64,000 nucleotides of DNA from an uncultured Clostridia bacterium. Its GTDB lineage: Bacteria > Bacillota > Clostridia > Christensenellales > CAG-138. The stretch's first letter is position 1. Every line of letters begins with the position of its first letter. The position numbers and the translations under genes are program-made. This document shows positions 44,386-54,897 of this stretch, one piece after another. Location of the stretch: the NCBI GenBank assembly GCA_947168855.1, contig CAMVNO010000005.1, positions 24,439 through 88,438 on the forward strand, given 5' to 3'. Under the pieces are notes generated by a model, which saw nothing but the letters and a program-made list of their open reading frames with translations, was not told the DNA's origin and did no database searches.

Positions 44386-45957
44386 TCAATCCTCCACATT
44401 ACGCAGCGACGGGTTGAATGCGTCTCTCAAGCCGTTGCCGAACAGGTTGAACGAGATCATGAGCAGCGAAATGAACAGCGCCGGCAGGATCATCAGATGC
44501 GGATAGTTCGTCCAGATCGCGCTTGCGTCGGCGAGCAACGTACCGAGGGAAGTCGTCGTTGCGGAACCGAGCTTGACGATGCCGAGGTAGCTCAGCATGC
44601 TCTCGGTGAAGATGACGCTGGGGATGATCAGAGCGGTCGAGGTGACGATCGTACCGAGCGAGTTCGGGAAAATGTGCTTCCAGATAAGCCGCATATCTCG
44701 CGCGCCGAGCGTCTTTGCCGCAAGAACGAACTCCTGCTTCTTGAAGCGGTAGAACTGCGTTCTGACGCGGTATGCAATGCCGATCCAGCCGTTCAGAACG
44801 TATGCAAAGATCAAACACGGTACTGCGCCAACCTTCGTTGCGAGGTGGATCTGGAACAGCGTTGCGACGATGATGAACGGAACGCCGCTGAGAATATCGG
44901 ACAAGCGCTCCATGAGCAGGTCGACCAGACCGCCGTAGAAGCCCTCGATCGAACCGTAGAACGCGCCGATGATGAAGTTGATGACGGATACCGATACCGC
45001 CAGCAGCAGGCTCAGACGGAGACCGCCGGCAAGACGCAGCATCAGGTCATAGCCCTGACTGTCCGTGCCGAAGATGTACTCCGGTTCAAAGTTATTTTGA
45101 TAGATGTAGTAGTTGCGATACAGAACGCGGACCTTGATATGCGCGGTCTCGAACGATCCGCCGCCGGTGTATTCCCATTTGATTGCGTTGCCGTCGGCGT
45201 CACGCTTGTAGTTGTCATCCAGCGTCATGCCGGGCTTATACACAACGTTCTTGGTCTTGCCGTCTTCGGAGACGAACACAGGCTGATATTTCTTGCACTT
45301 GAACCAGTAGTTCGCACTCTTGGGCTCGGGGTTCCACTCGTTGTCCTCAATCAACGGATACAGGAGATGCAGACCGGTTTCTTTTTCCCAATCCAGCATT
45401 CTCTGCAGTTCCGGCTGTTCGATGCTCTTGTAGATGAAGCCGACCTCCGCGTATGCGTCGATTCTTCCGTGGTAATACTTCTTTTCACGCTTCGCGGCGT
45501 CCATCTGGATAAAAGGATCGCTGACCTTGCGAATCGGCTGGTATTCGCTCTCCATGCCCTGTTCAAGGGTAACCTTTCCGGTGCCTTCCCAGTCCTCTGC
45601 GCCCATGCCGATCGCGATCTTTGCGATCAGGCCCATCTCGGAGAAGTCGCGTCTCACACTGCCGTCGGCAATGCCGATCTCGCGAAGCCCGTTGATGTAC
45701 GGTCCCTTCTTGGCATAGTAGGTATCCATGAACGTTGCCTCGTTACGGGTAAACAGCGGCGCGGTCAGGGAGAACAGGAAGATCAGGATGATAATGCCGG
45801 TTGCCACAACCGCCGCTTTGCTCTTCCGGAAGCGGATCCATGCATCCTTGAAATAGCCGATCGGCTTGTCGTCGAACTTCACGTCGGTAAGACGCGTGTT
45901 CATGTTGACAAACTCAAACTTTTCGGGACTGATCGATTTTTGATTCATGTTTGCCAT
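44386..45957 (-). CDS. oppC: Oligopeptide ABC transporter permease OppC with extracytoplasmic insertion
   Basis: A 523-residue permease. TM1 (about 48-69) is followed by some 230 extra residues, probably outside the membrane, with no recognised fold. The MetI-type permease core starts at FEPEYIFGTDSQGYDLMLRLAGGLRLSLLLAV (about 300) and contains the EAA loop AAKTLGARDMRLIWKHIFPNSLGTI that docks to the ATPase. Normal OppC has ~300 residues. I chose 45957 (MANMNQKSIS) because GGGGGAGA precedes it and it clears the oppB stop. Confidence 0.93.
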   Translation of the reverse strand: MANMNQKSISPEKFEFVNMNTRLTDVKFDDKPIGYFKDAWIRFRKSKAAVVATGIIILIFLFSLTAPLFTRNEATFMDTYYAKKGPYINGLREIGIADGSVRRDFSEMGLIAKIAIGMGAEDWEGTGKVTLEQGMESEYQPIRKVSDPFIQMDAAKREKKYYHGRIDAYAEVGFIYKSIEQPELQRMLDWEKETGLHLLYPLIEDNEWNPEPKSANYWFKCKKYQPVFVSEDGKTKNVVYKPGMTLDDNYKRDADGNAIKWEYTGGGSFETAHIKVRVLYRNYYIYQNNFEPEYIFGTDSQGYDLMLRLAGGLRLSLLLAVSVSVINFIIGAFYGSIEGFYGGLVDLLMERLSDILSGVPFIIVATLFQIHLATKVGAVPCLIFAYVLNGWIGIAYRVRTQFYRFKKQEFVLAAKTLGARDMRLIWKHIFPNSLGTIVTSTALIIPSVIFTESMLSYLGIVKLGSATTTSLGTLLADASAIWTNYPHLMILPALFISLLMISFNLFGNGLRDAFNPSLRNVED

Positions 45958-45958
45958 C

Positions 45959-46918
45959 TTATCTCTCCCCCATTCTGATACGCGGATCAATGAAGGTGTA
46001 GCTCAGATCCAGTACAATGCCGGCGAGCAGACCGATGAACGTATAGAATACGCAGTCGATCATGAATACGTCGTAGTCAAACAGAGTCAGTGACTTGATG
46101 TACAGCTGACCGACGCCCGGGATGGAGAAGATCTGCTCAATAATCAGGGAACCGGCCAACAGATTGATAAACTCGGACAGAATGCTCGGCAGGATCGGGA
46201 CCATCGCGTTTTTCAACGCGTGGCGCGCGGTCGCCTGCGGACGTGTCAGGCCCTTCGTTCTGGCAAGCAGCATATATTCGCTCGTCAGAGACTCCGTCAG
46301 CTCCGCGCGGACGAAACGCGTATAGTGCGCGATCGAACCGAACGACAGCGCCAGGATCGCCGGGATCATACTGGTGAACATTTTCCACGTGAAGTATGAC
46401 CCGCCGGCGTCCGCCAGCGAATACATCGTCAGCGGCAGCCATCCGAGCTTGAAATACAGGAAGTATTGGACAAGAAAGGCGTATACATACGACGGAACGG
46501 AGATAAATACCATGACCAGGGTGCTGATCAGCGAGTCGTCCCACTTGTTCTTACGAATTGCAGCATAAACGCCGAGCATAATGCCGACCGGAACCGACAC
46601 AAGCATGGAATACAGGTTGACCAACAGCGTCGGAAGGAAGCCGTTTTCCAAAACCTCCCATGCACCCTTCTGCGGCGAAATGTACCAGGATGTACCGAAA
46701 TCCCATTTTGTAAAAATGTTTTTCAGATAAATGCCAAACTGTGTCAGTATCGGTTTGTTATATCCCAGCGCCTCCCAACGCGCCTGAATGATCGCCTGCA
46801 GGTTTTTCTCAAGCGGCATTTCTCTCGGCAGCATGTGGACCAGGATAAACGTCATCATGATAATGATGAAGAACGTAAAGATCATCAGAACAAGTCTTTT
46901 GATTACGTATTTCAGCAC
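45959..46918 (-). CDS. oppB: Oligopeptide ABC transporter permease OppB
   Basis: A 319-residue permease of normal size. It begins MLKYVIKRLVLMIFTFFIIIMMTFILVHMLP, has six TM helices, and carries the EAA loop LLARTKGLTRPQATARHALKNAMVPILPSI. The C-terminal LSYTFIDPRIRMG matches the family end. It is separated from oppA by a 200-bp gap with a hairpin. Confidence 0.95.
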   Translation of the reverse strand: MLKYVIKRLVLMIFTFFIIIMMTFILVHMLPREMPLEKNLQAIIQARWEALGYNKPILTQFGIYLKNIFTKWDFGTSWYISPQKGAWEVLENGFLPTLLVNLYSMLVSVPVGIMLGVYAAIRKNKWDDSLISTLVMVFISVPSYVYAFLVQYFLYFKLGWLPLTMYSLADAGGSYFTWKMFTSMIPAILALSFGSIAHYTRFVRAELTESLTSEYMLLARTKGLTRPQATARHALKNAMVPILPSILSEFINLLAGSLIIEQIFSIPGVGQLYIKSLTLFDYDVFMIDCVFYTFIGLLAGIVLDLSYTFIDPRIRMGER

Positions 46919-47054
46919 TGTTCAATAGTCTCCTTCCCCAGATTTTCGTGTCCCTCTTCCGGAACACCTTTTCCCGAATACACCAAATAATCTTCATGAA
47001 CCGCGGATGTATTCGAGAAAGCGTGTTCCGCAGTTACCCCTAAATGAAGCTTTT

Positions 47055-47078
47055 GCAGGGGGAGGAGCCTCCCCCTGC
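47055..47078 (-). other. Hairpin between oppA and oppB of operon 1
   Basis: A perfect palindrome-like stem GCAGGGGGAGG/CCTCCCCCTGC with a two-base AG centre. There is no T-run on the minus strand. Its position directly after the binding-protein gene suggests an mRNA-stabilising or partial-termination element that keeps oppA mRNA more abundant. Another small stem (47099-47113) follows. Confidence 0.65.
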
Positions 47079-47118
47079 TAAGAGCTTACACAATTGCGTC
47101 GTCAAAGACGACTGTTTT

Positions 47119-49530
47119 TTATTCGTAGTTCAGCTGACCGTTCTGGCTCTTGACGAACTCAGCCCACTCTGCATCGTTGTAGTTGTACTTCATCAGCTCG
47201 AGACCGCCCCAGCCGTATGCCAGGTTGTAGTCCGGCGTGTAGTAGTTCGCCTTGAACGCGAGCAGTGAGCAGGTCGTGGAGGTCGCGAGCGGGATACGGT
47301 AGTACTTTTCAAGGTACAGCTTCTCCATCTGCGCGGTGATCTCCAGCTTGACCTGGTTGTCTTCATCTGCGAAGCGGCCTGCGCCCAACATGGATGCGGA
47401 CCAATCCTGCCACGTCATCGTGACGTCTTCGCCCTTGACCTTCAGGGTCAGGTTTTCGGTGGACGGATCCCAGCAGCCTGCTTCATGGATATCAACATAG
47501 CTCGGGTCGCAGTAGACGCGGAAGTTGCGGAACGGATAGAGCTGTGCGCCGCCCCATGCGCCGTAACCGATTGCGTATTCGCCCTTTGCGGTATCGCCGT
47601 AACGGTCGGTGATGTTGCCGACTGCTTCGAGGGTGATCTTGCCGAAGCCGGAGCCTTCCGCCGCTGCGTTGATGTACTTGTTCATCAGCTCAACCTGCTT
47701 CTGGTCGGTGGAATCGAGCGCGCCCTTCTTGTAGCCGATACGGATCTTGATCTCCTGACCTTCGGTGTAGAGACCGGCTTCGACCAGCTCCTTGCAAGCC
47801 TGTGCCATGAGCTCCTTCGCCATGGTCAGGTTGTAGCCGTTGATGGACTTATAAGCATCCTTCAGCGTTGCATACGGAGTGCCTTCGCCGTACTGTACGC
47901 CGTACAGATCGCAGATCGCCTGCATGGCCGGTTCGGAAGAACGGTATGCGGACTGCGGATCATTGTAGAAGTCGTAGTAGTAGGTGGTGTTCATCAGACC
48001 GAAGGTCGGCGTGAAGCCTGCAGTTGCGGTGACCCACTCTGCTCTGTCAATGCCGAGGGAGAACGCCTTGCGGAAGTTCACGTTCGACAGAACGACGGAG
48101 TTGATGTTGCCCTTGGACTTATCCATCTCCTGCAGAGCCTCGAGACCCGTGTTGAAGAAGAAGGACATCGTGTAGGATTCGTCTGCTTTGTAGAGCTGCT
48201 CGGAAGCCGCATAGGTCGGGAGTTCTTCTGCGGACGGTGCCCACTCGATCAGCTCGCCCTTCAGGAACGCCTGCTTTGCAGCGTCGTCCGTCATGACGTC
48301 GATGACGATCTTGGTGGTCTGGTAACGCTGTACCTGCTTGCCGTCTACGAGATACGGAGTGATGGAGTACAGTCTGCCGTCCTTATCCTTCTCCCAGCCG
48401 TACCAGTTCTCGTTCTGCGTGAAGACGATCTGTTTGCCGTCCTGCAGGGACTCGAGTTTGTACGGACCGTAGGACATGGTGTTCTCAACAGCCGTGCCGT
48501 ACTTGGTGGTGACGAGCTCGCCGGTGGTATCCTTGAACTTCTCATAATACGGCATGTAGACCAGCCAGGTGGAGGTGAAGGAAGTCAGCGCGTAGTAGTA
48601 GTCGATCTTGTTTTCCATGACATAGCGGATGGTGTAATCATCCACCTTGTACAGACCGACATGATCCCAATCGACGGATTCATAGACCTTCTTTACGAAG
48701 GACCATTCTCTCCAAGCTTCGGGATTGTCGTCGCCGAAGGTCTGGGACATGGTGAGAAGGTCGGCCTTCACTTCATCGGTTACCAGGACATAGCCCTGAT
48801 CCGCATACTTCGCGAACAGATCGTTGCCTTCTGCATCTTTGAAGTAATCTGCATAACCTGCATTGTAGTAGGCCGCTGCAGTGTCGCCGAAGAATACGCA
48901 AGCCTCGTTCATGTTGGTGTAGTATTCATCAGCTTCTTCTTCTGCTGCGTCGGCATAGTATTCCTGACCTGCGAGGTCGGAATAGAAGTAGCCATTGCCG
49001 CCTGCAACCGCGGATTCACCCGTGTAGTACAGGTTTGCACGGTAGTTCTTCATCGCCGGGTCGAGCAGCGCCTTCATGGACTCAACATACGAATCCGCAT
49101 TGATCGGCGTGCCGTCCTGCCACTTTGCATTCGGGTTCAGCTTGATCTCGAAGACGTAGCCTTCCGTGACTGCGGAAGCATCGGTGCCCTCGGGCAGCTT
49201 GACCGGGTACTTGGTCAGGTCTTCCTGATGGTCCTTCGTGACGTCGGTGATCTCCGTCGCCATCTCGTAAACCCACTGATAGATACCGTCTTCGGTGTTC
49301 TCCGCCTGCATCGTTACGAACGGCATGGAGAGATAACCGAGGATCGCATCGTCAGCGTTGGTCTCCCAGGTGTGCGGGTTCCAATTGTTGCCGAGGCTGG
49401 TAGCATACGTATTGTACGTAAAGTCACCGGTCACGACACCCTTGTCCTTGCCCGACTTTGAGCAGCCGACCAGAGCAAGAACCATGATCAGAACCAACAG
49501 ACCAGCAAGGATCTTCTTCATGTTTTGCAT
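47119..49530 (-). CDS. oppA: Oligopeptide-binding lipoprotein OppA (family 5 SBP)
   Basis: An 803-residue substrate-binding protein. The lipoprotein signal MQNMKKILAGLLVLIMVLALVGC has a lipobox cysteine; the mature protein is the two-lobed SBP_bac_5 fold, with NWNPHTWETNADDAILGYLSMPFV early and the usual YYKIPLATST-like C-terminus. It is longer than typical OppA (about 540), with extra loops. GGAGG precedes the ATG at 49530. It binds peptides outside and feeds the permease encoded downstream. Confidence 0.94.
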   Translation of the reverse strand: MQNMKKILAGLLVLIMVLALVGCSKSGKDKGVVTGDFTYNTYATSLGNNWNPHTWETNADDAILGYLSMPFVTMQAENTEDGIYQWVYEMATEITDVTKDHQEDLTKYPVKLPEGTDASAVTEGYVFEIKLNPNAKWQDGTPINADSYVESMKALLDPAMKNYRANLYYTGESAVAGGNGYFYSDLAGQEYYADAAEEEADEYYTNMNEACVFFGDTAAAYYNAGYADYFKDAEGNDLFAKYADQGYVLVTDEVKADLLTMSQTFGDDNPEAWREWSFVKKVYESVDWDHVGLYKVDDYTIRYVMENKIDYYYALTSFTSTWLVYMPYYEKFKDTTGELVTTKYGTAVENTMSYGPYKLESLQDGKQIVFTQNENWYGWEKDKDGRLYSITPYLVDGKQVQRYQTTKIVIDVMTDDAAKQAFLKGELIEWAPSAEELPTYAASEQLYKADESYTMSFFFNTGLEALQEMDKSKGNINSVVLSNVNFRKAFSLGIDRAEWVTATAGFTPTFGLMNTTYYYDFYNDPQSAYRSSEPAMQAICDLYGVQYGEGTPYATLKDAYKSINGYNLTMAKELMAQACKELVEAGLYTEGQEIKIRIGYKKGALDSTDQKQVELMNKYINAAAEGSGFGKITLEAVGNITDRYGDTAKGEYAIGYGAWGGAQLYPFRNFRVYCDPSYVDIHEAGCWDPSTENLTLKVKGEDVTMTWQDWSASMLGAGRFADEDNQVKLEITAQMEKLYLEKYYRIPLATSTTCSLLAFKANYYTPDYNLAYGWGGLELMKYNYNDAEWAEFVKSQNGQLNYE

Positions 49531-49573
49531 TGATTGTTCCTCCTTTATATTTGTGCATAATAACACACAAATT

Positions 49574-49602
49574 ATTATAAAGCATCATTCAAAAGATGTC
49601 AA
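49574..49602 (-). promoter_or_regulatory. Promoter of opp operon 1
   Basis: On the minus strand: TTGACA (49602-49597), a 17-bp spacer and TATAAT (49579-49574), a full consensus match. The stretch 49603-49875 upstream holds no gene I can support. Confidence 0.93.
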
Positions 49603-49875
49603 TCATTTACGAATATTTCACTTTTTTATCGTGCTTATTGATCAGATGAAACCCGAAAAAACGCGGCGGGAAGAGCCGACCGCCTTCCGCTTTCGAACAG
49701 CGGGAGCTTTGACGCGGATCCCCGTCTGAAACGTATGCATTCGGCAGGCAGATGCTTCGCCGGGTCCATGAGGCGGATATTGACTGATCGGGGAACGTCA
49801 GACATGATTCACCGAAGCAAAACTGACGGAAAAGATGCCGCCCAATGTGCGCGGGTCAGGCGTGGATCCGTATGA

Positions 49876-49914
49876 GATAAAAAAGAAACCTATGCGGCAA
49901 TGCGCATAGGTTTC
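49876..49914 (-). terminator. Terminator of opp operon 2
   Basis: GAAACCTATGCG (49885-49896) and CGCATAGGTTTC (49903-49914) with a six-base loop; followed on the minus strand by TTTTTTAT. It lies 46 bp after the DUF3899-like gene. Confidence 0.93.
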
Positions 49915-49959
49915 CGTGTAACTGTCTTTCGAATGTCCTCAAAACCGAATGTCGCCGGC

Positions 49960-50367
49960 TCAGCGTAAAAAGCCGTAGACGATCACAACCGAAACGAGAA
50001 CATACACGATCCCGAGAAAGAGCGGATAATTGAATGCATTCTCTCTTTTTTTCCTGCATTCGTCCAGAAATTCAGCGGGATTCTGTTTTTCTTTCATCGC
50101 CTCGCCCGGCGGGGGAGCGAACATTCTGAACGACCTCAAGCCACGCCTTAGGTAGTATCTGCTGATGTCGAAGTCGCCATGCAGATTCATGGAATAAATG
50201 ATTCCGATAACCAGCAGAAAAAGACCAATAATCGTCACACTGTCCGCAAAGGCCAACAGCCGGTTGCTTGTCACGGTAAAGGCCTTCACCGTAGGATAAC
50301 CCAGCGAAACAATCAAATGAGTGATCAGCGGACGCAGCCTGATTCTTTTCAGATTTAAGAATTTCAT
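49960..50367 (-). CDS. DUF3899-like membrane protein of opp operon 2
   Basis: A 135-residue paralogue of the protein at 40617-41045. Segment RLLAFADSVTIIGLFLLVIGIIYSMNLHGDFDISRYYLRRGLRSF aligns with the other copy, followed by a basic loop with AFNYPLFLGIVYVLVSVVIVYGFL. TM helices lie near 42-62 and 112-133. It starts 18 bp after oppF. The conserved position in both operons argues for a role in peptide uptake or its regulation. Confidence 0.7.
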   Translation of the reverse strand: MKFLNLKRIRLRPLITHLIVSLGYPTVKAFTVTSNRLLAFADSVTIIGLFLLVIGIIYSMNLHGDFDISRYYLRRGLRSFRMFAPPPGEAMKEKQNPAEFLDECRKKRENAFNYPLFLGIVYVLVSVVIVYGFLR

Positions 50368-50385
50368 TCTCTCACTCTGAACTCT

Positions 50386-51360
50386 TCAGGATTCTCTCTC
50401 CGCCTGTTCACGCTCCATCTGGGAGATCTTCTCTTCGTATTGCGCAAACTCCTGACTCGTGCAGTGTACAAAGTGTCCGGGACGCAGCTCACGCATCTCA
50501 CGGGGCTCGCCCGATTGATCCAACTTGGACGGATCGTAGACGATATGCTTTCTGTTCTTTTCCACGAGCGGATCCGGCATGGGGACCGTGGAGAGCAACG
50601 AAATCGTGTAGGGATGGATCGGATACTCAAACAGGGTCTCCGATTCGGCAATCTCTACGATTTCGCCGTGATGGATAACCGCGATCCGGTCCGCGATGAA
50701 GCGGACGACGGACAGGTCATGCGCAATGAACAGGTAGGTCAGATCTCTCTCATTCTTGAGCTTATTCATCAGGTTCAGGACCTGTGCACGAATTGAAACG
50801 TCAAGAGCTGAGATCGGCTCGTCTGCCACGATGAACTTGGGGTTCATGATCATGGCGCGAGCGATGCCGACACGCTGGCGCTGACCGCCGGAGAACTCAT
50901 GCGGATAACGGGATTTGTGCTCGGGCAGCAGACCGACGTCCTCCAGAGCCTTGTCGACTTTAGCGACACGATCCGCTTCATCCTTATACAGGTGGAAATT
51001 GTACAAGCCCTCGGAAACGCAGTAATCGATCGTGGCACGCTCGTTGAGGGATGCAGCGGGATCCTGGAAAATCATCTGGATATTCCGGACGACGTTGCGG
51101 TCCTCTTCACGGGAGATCTTGCCGGAAATACGTTTTCCCTCGAACAGGATCTCGCCCGCGCTGCACGGATTGATGCGCATGATCGCACGGCCAAGGGTCG
51201 TTTTGCCGGAGCCGGACTCGCCGACCAAGGCAAAGGTCTCGCCTTTGTAGACGTCAAAATTGGCGTCCTTGACAGCTACGAGCTTCTTTTTATGACCTGT
51301 TTCGAAGGTCACATCCACGTGCTTAATGGAAAGGATTACCTCTCTGCCCTCATTCGACAT
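50386..51360 (-). CDS. oppF: Oligopeptide ABC transporter ATPase OppF (operon 2)
   Basis: A 324-residue ATPase of normal length, without the helical insertion found in operon 1. Walker A is [14 protein letters not shown], the Q-loop [18 protein letters not shown], the signature [14 protein letters not shown] and Walker [15 protein letters not shown]. The C-terminal GHFVHC motif is present. Its start overlaps the oppD stop by 11 bp. Confidence 0.96.
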   Translation of the reverse strand: MSNEGREVILSIKHVDVTFETGHKKKLVAVKDANFDVYKGETFALVGESGSGKTTLGRAIMRINPCSAGEILFEGKRISGKISREEDRNVVRNIQMIFQDPAASLNERATIDYCVSEGLYNFHLYKDEADRVAKVDKALEDVGLLPEHKSRYPHEFSGGQRQRVGIARAMIMNPKFIVADEPISALDVSIRAQVLNLMNKLKNERDLTYLFIAHDLSVVRFIADRIAVIHHGEIVEIAESETLFEYPIHPYTISLLSTVPMPDPLVEKNRKHIVYDPSKLDQSGEPREMRELRPGHFVHCTSQEFAQYEEKISQMEREQAERES

Positions 51361-52423
51361 AGAACGCGCCTCCCTTCTCCGTCATCTTCTGGATCTTCTC
51401 ATGCAGGTTGCAGATCACTTCGGGCTTTTCCACCTTCGGCGCGCGGGGATCGAGCAGCCATGTCTTGGCGTAATGGGTATCGCTCACCTTGAAGAACGGC
51501 GGCTCCTGTTCGAAGTCGATGTTGAGCGCGTGCTCATTGCGCGGCGCAAAGGCGTCGCCCTTGATCTTGTTGAACAGGGACGGCGGCGTGCCGGTGATGT
51601 AGTACAGATCCTGCCCTCTTACGCCGATCTGCGGCAGAGAGGACAGCAGAGCCCAGGTGTACGGGTGCTGCGGATCAAAGAAAATCTCCTCTACCGTGCC
51701 GTACTCGATGATCTGTCCTCCGTACATGACGCCTACGCGGTCAGCCACGTTTGCCACGACGCCCAGGTCGTGGGTGATATAGAGCGTGGTGAAGCCCAGT
51801 TCCTTCTGCAAACTGCGGATCAGATCGATGATCTGCGCCTGAATGGTAACGTCCAGTGCCGTCGTCGGCTCGTCGCAGATCAGGATCTCCGGATGACAGC
51901 TGAGCGCGATCGCGATAACGATACGCTGGCGCATGCCGCCGGAATACTGGAAGGGATACTCGTCAAAGCGGTTTGCCGCATCGGGAATACCGACGCGATC
52001 CATCATCTCGATGGCCTGCTTTTTTGCCTCAGCCTTGGAGATCTTCTGATGCTTCTCGATGACCTCGGTGATCTGGAAGCCGATGGTCCGGATCGGGTTG
52101 AGTGACGTCATGGGGTCCTGGAAGATCGTGGAGATCTTCGCGCCGCGGATGCCCTCCCAATCCTTATCCTTCTTCAGCTTGGTCAGATCCAGACCGTGGA
52201 ACATGACGGAGCCGTTGGTGATCTTGCCGTTGGATTCCAGCATGCCGGTAAAGGTCTTGGTAAACACGGATTTGCCGGAACCGGACTCGCCTACGATGGC
52301 GAAGGTCTCGCCCTTGTAAAGATCCAGAGACACGTTGCGGATAGCCGTCAGATACTTGTCACGGACGCGGAACTGAACCTCGATGTCCTTTGCAGAAATG
52401 ATAACTTCTCTGTTTTCGTTCAT
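51350..52423 (-). CDS. oppD: Oligopeptide ABC transporter ATPase OppD (operon 2)
   Basis: A 357-residue ATPase of normal length. Walker A is [14 protein letters not shown], the Q-loop [19 protein letters not shown], the signature [16 protein letters not shown] and Walker [15 protein letters not shown]. The C-terminal [21 protein letters not shown] segment fits OppD. It follows oppC closely. Confidence 0.96.
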   Translation of the reverse strand: MNENREVIISAKDIEVQFRVRDKYLTAIRNVSLDLYKGETFAIVGESGSGKSVFTKTFTGMLESNGKITNGSVMFHGLDLTKLKKDKDWEGIRGAKISTIFQDPMTSLNPIRTIGFQITEVIEKHQKISKAEAKKQAIEMMDRVGIPDAANRFDEYPFQYSGGMRQRIVIAIALSCHPEILICDEPTTALDVTIQAQIIDLIRSLQKELGFTTLYITHDLGVVANVADRVGVMYGGQIIEYGTVEEIFFDPQHPYTWALLSSLPQIGVRGQDLYYITGTPPSLFNKIKGDAFAPRNEHALNIDFEQEPPFFKVSDTHYAKTWLLDPRAPKVEKPEVICNLHEKIQKMTEKGGAFYVE

Positions 52424-52437
52424 TGTCTTGCCCCCCT

Positions 52438-53379
52438 TTACATATGCGTGCGCGGGTCAGCAGCATCCGCAAGTCTCTGACCGACGATATACAGGGAAAC
52501 GGACAGAAGAGCAAGCACGGTAACCGGGATCCAGAACAGATGCGGATATCCGTTCATGTACGACGTATAGATGGAAATCATACGGCCGAGAGATGCCTTC
52601 GTGACGCCCAGGCCCAAGCCCATGTAGGACAAGAATACCTCGTAGGAGATCAGGCTCGGGATCATTCTGGCGGCGTACGTCATGATAACCGAAATCAGAT
52701 ACGGAAGAATGTTGTTCTTGATCATGGTCCACGTGTTCGTACCGAGGCATTTGGATGCCAGATTATACTCTCTGTCACGGATGATCATGACCTGCGTACG
52801 GATAAAGTACGCAACAAAAATCCAGTCGGTTACGCACATGACGAAGATCAGCGTCCCCATACCTGCGCCCATAACATAAGACAGAATCATGGCCAACAGC
52901 AGGAAGGGTATGTTGGACACGACGTTGTAGACCTCAATCATCCACTTGTCCATCTTCTTGGAGAAGCCCCAGATGGCGCCCACCGCAATACCGATGATCA
53001 TGTTGATGAACGTACAGACAAAGCTGATGATAATGGAGTTTTTCGCGCCGGCCCATACGACGTCGAAGACCTCGTTGCCGACATTGTCGGTGCCGAAGAT
53101 ATGCTCGGCACAGGGCTTGACAAACCGCATCTCCTCTTTGTTTACGTTTGGCGCGACCAGCGGATCATATCCGGAGAAAGAGGGCTGGATCAGTGCAAAC
53201 AGAACCAGTACCAGCATCAGGATCGCGACGGCAACCGTAAACTTGTTTCTGAAGAAGGTGCGCCACACGGACTTCCAATAGGAATACTTCGGTGCAGCAA
53301 TATGCTCGGATTCGTATTTATCAAAGGATGCAAATCCGAAAAGCTCTTTCTCGTTGTTCACAATCTTCTCTTCCATCAT
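52438..53379 (-). CDS. oppC: Oligopeptide ABC transporter permease OppC (operon 2)
   Basis: A 313-residue permease of normal size with an N-terminal cytoplasmic segment, TM1 near 40-62, and the EAA loop LASKCLGTNTWTMIKNNILPYLI. FGTDNVGNEVFDVVWAGAKNSIIISFV is the typical start of the core. The start overlaps oppB by four bases. Confidence 0.95.
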   Translation of the reverse strand: MMEEKIVNNEKELFGFASFDKYESEHIAAPKYSYWKSVWRTFFRNKFTVAVAILMLVLVLFALIQPSFSGYDPLVAPNVNKEEMRFVKPCAEHIFGTDNVGNEVFDVVWAGAKNSIIISFVCTFINMIIGIAVGAIWGFSKKMDKWMIEVYNVVSNIPFLLLAMILSYVMGAGMGTLIFVMCVTDWIFVAYFIRTQVMIIRDREYNLASKCLGTNTWTMIKNNILPYLISVIMTYAARMIPSLISYEVFLSYMGLGLGVTKASLGRMISIYTSYMNGYPHLFWIPVTVLALLSVSLYIVGQRLADAADPRTHM

Positions 53380-54875
53380 GATCTACCTGCCTTTTCTGTA
53401 AGTGAGATACGCGGATCGACTTTGGTCAGAATGATATCTCCTGCAAGCACAGACAGCACCGAAATGGTGGAGAACAGGAAGGCAAGGGCTACGATCATCA
53501 CGTTGTTGTACTGCTGGATGGCGTTGGGAAGCATTTTGCCCATGCCGCCGACCGCGTAGATGGACTCGGTAATGATAGCGCCGGCGAGACAAGCAGCCAG
53601 AGATGCCGGAATGCCCTGCGCAGTGGGGATAAATGCGTTCTTGAAAATGTGTCTGTTGAAGATCTCTCTTTGGTTCAGACCTTTGGCTTTCGCGAATTTA
53701 ACGTAATCCTGGCTCATCTGGTCTACAACGAATCGTCTGGTCCAAAGCATCAAACCTGCGATGGACGGAAGTGCCAGGGAGATGGTGGGAAGAATCCACG
53801 ACCGGATGTCCTTGGCGCCGTACGTCGTGAACACGCTCGGCAGATCAAATGCCGCCGTGGCCAGATAGCGGAACAGATAAATGTATGCCAGAGAAGGCAC
53901 GGCAATGATGAAGATGATATAGACCATGCCCAGCTTATCGGCAAGTTTGTCCTTGCGTCTTGCCATCAGCAGACCGACGGGAAGACCGATGCCGTAAGAA
54001 AGGAGCATCGCAAAGAAGCCGATGATGAAGGACGTTCCGATCATGGACGGCTGATCCTTCTGTGTCTGGAAAGAAGCGTAATTATCCACGAACTTCTTTT
54101 TGTCCATTCGGTCGACGATCGGCTTATAGGTCAATGTGCCGAAGATAATGCCGGATTCAGCCTCATTGCCGGTGGCGTAGGTCACAGGCCTTTTCACCTC
54201 AGTGCCCTGACTCTGGAACAGAACGTCCATAACGTCGAGTCCCTGATAAGTCGGGTACGATTCACCGAAGTGCAGTTTGATGATGTTCTGGTGAATCCAG
54301 GGGAAGTGGCTGTCGGTATAGATCAGATACTTATGAGTGGTGCCGCTGCCGATAAGTGCCAGTCCGCCGGACTCGGTGGTGCCGAAGGAAAGCCCGCGGT
54401 GCAAGTCCGGATTGTTCTCGTCCTTTACGGCCCACGGCGTATCGATCTCGATCAGCTTCGAGAGCCATGTTGCCATATGCTTGATAATGGGAATATCCTT
54501 ATAAGCATAGTAACGTCCACTTTTGGGATATGTCTCGACGGTATAGCCCTGAGCTTCATACCTTGCCTTGAATTCCTCCGCAGCTTGCGATCCGGGCTTC
54601 AGGGCTTCAGCCATTTCCGGAGAGTCCAGCTCGTAGATCTCTTTGAAATAGTCGGCAGAACGGACAAAATTCAAATATCCGAGCTTCTGCCAGATATTGT
54701 ACATATACTCCGTTTTTTCATCCGGCTTGGAGGCGAGTTTTCTGTATCCGTCGTCCTTTGCAAAAATGCTGATTCTCGGAACAAGCGTATAAACCAGGGT
54801 AAAGACGATCAGCATGATGATGAGGACGGAAATTGCGGATCTGAGGAGTCTTTTTAGAATATAACCCTTATGCAT
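53376..54875 (-). CDS. oppB: Oligopeptide ABC transporter permease OppB with extracytoplasmic insertion (operon 2)
   Basis: A 499-residue permease. TM1 (about 12-33) is followed by about 220 residues outside the membrane, then the permease core from about 275 (SFIIGFFAMLLSYGIGLPVGLLMARRKDK) with EAA loop FAKAKGLNQREIFNRHIFKNAFIPT and the family end LTKVDPRISL. Usual OppB is about 310 residues. Operon 1 has the equivalent insertion in OppC instead. GGAG lies upstream of the ATG. Confidence 0.93.
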   Translation of the reverse strand: MHKGYILKRLLRSAISVLIIMLIVFTLVYTLVPRISIFAKDDGYRKLASKPDEKTEYMYNIWQKLGYLNFVRSADYFKEIYELDSPEMAEALKPGSQAAEEFKARYEAQGYTVETYPKSGRYYAYKDIPIIKHMATWLSKLIEIDTPWAVKDENNPDLHRGLSFGTTESGGLALIGSGTTHKYLIYTDSHFPWIHQNIIKLHFGESYPTYQGLDVMDVLFQSQGTEVKRPVTYATGNEAESGIIFGTLTYKPIVDRMDKKKFVDNYASFQTQKDQPSMIGTSFIIGFFAMLLSYGIGLPVGLLMARRKDKLADKLGMVYIIFIIAVPSLAYIYLFRYLATAAFDLPSVFTTYGAKDIRSWILPTISLALPSIAGLMLWTRRFVVDQMSQDYVKFAKAKGLNQREIFNRHIFKNAFIPTAQGIPASLAACLAGAIITESIYAVGGMGKMLPNAIQQYNNVMIVALAFLFSTISVLSVLAGDIILTKVDPRISLTEKAGRS

Positions 54876-54897
54876 TGGACCAGCTCCTAATAAGATG

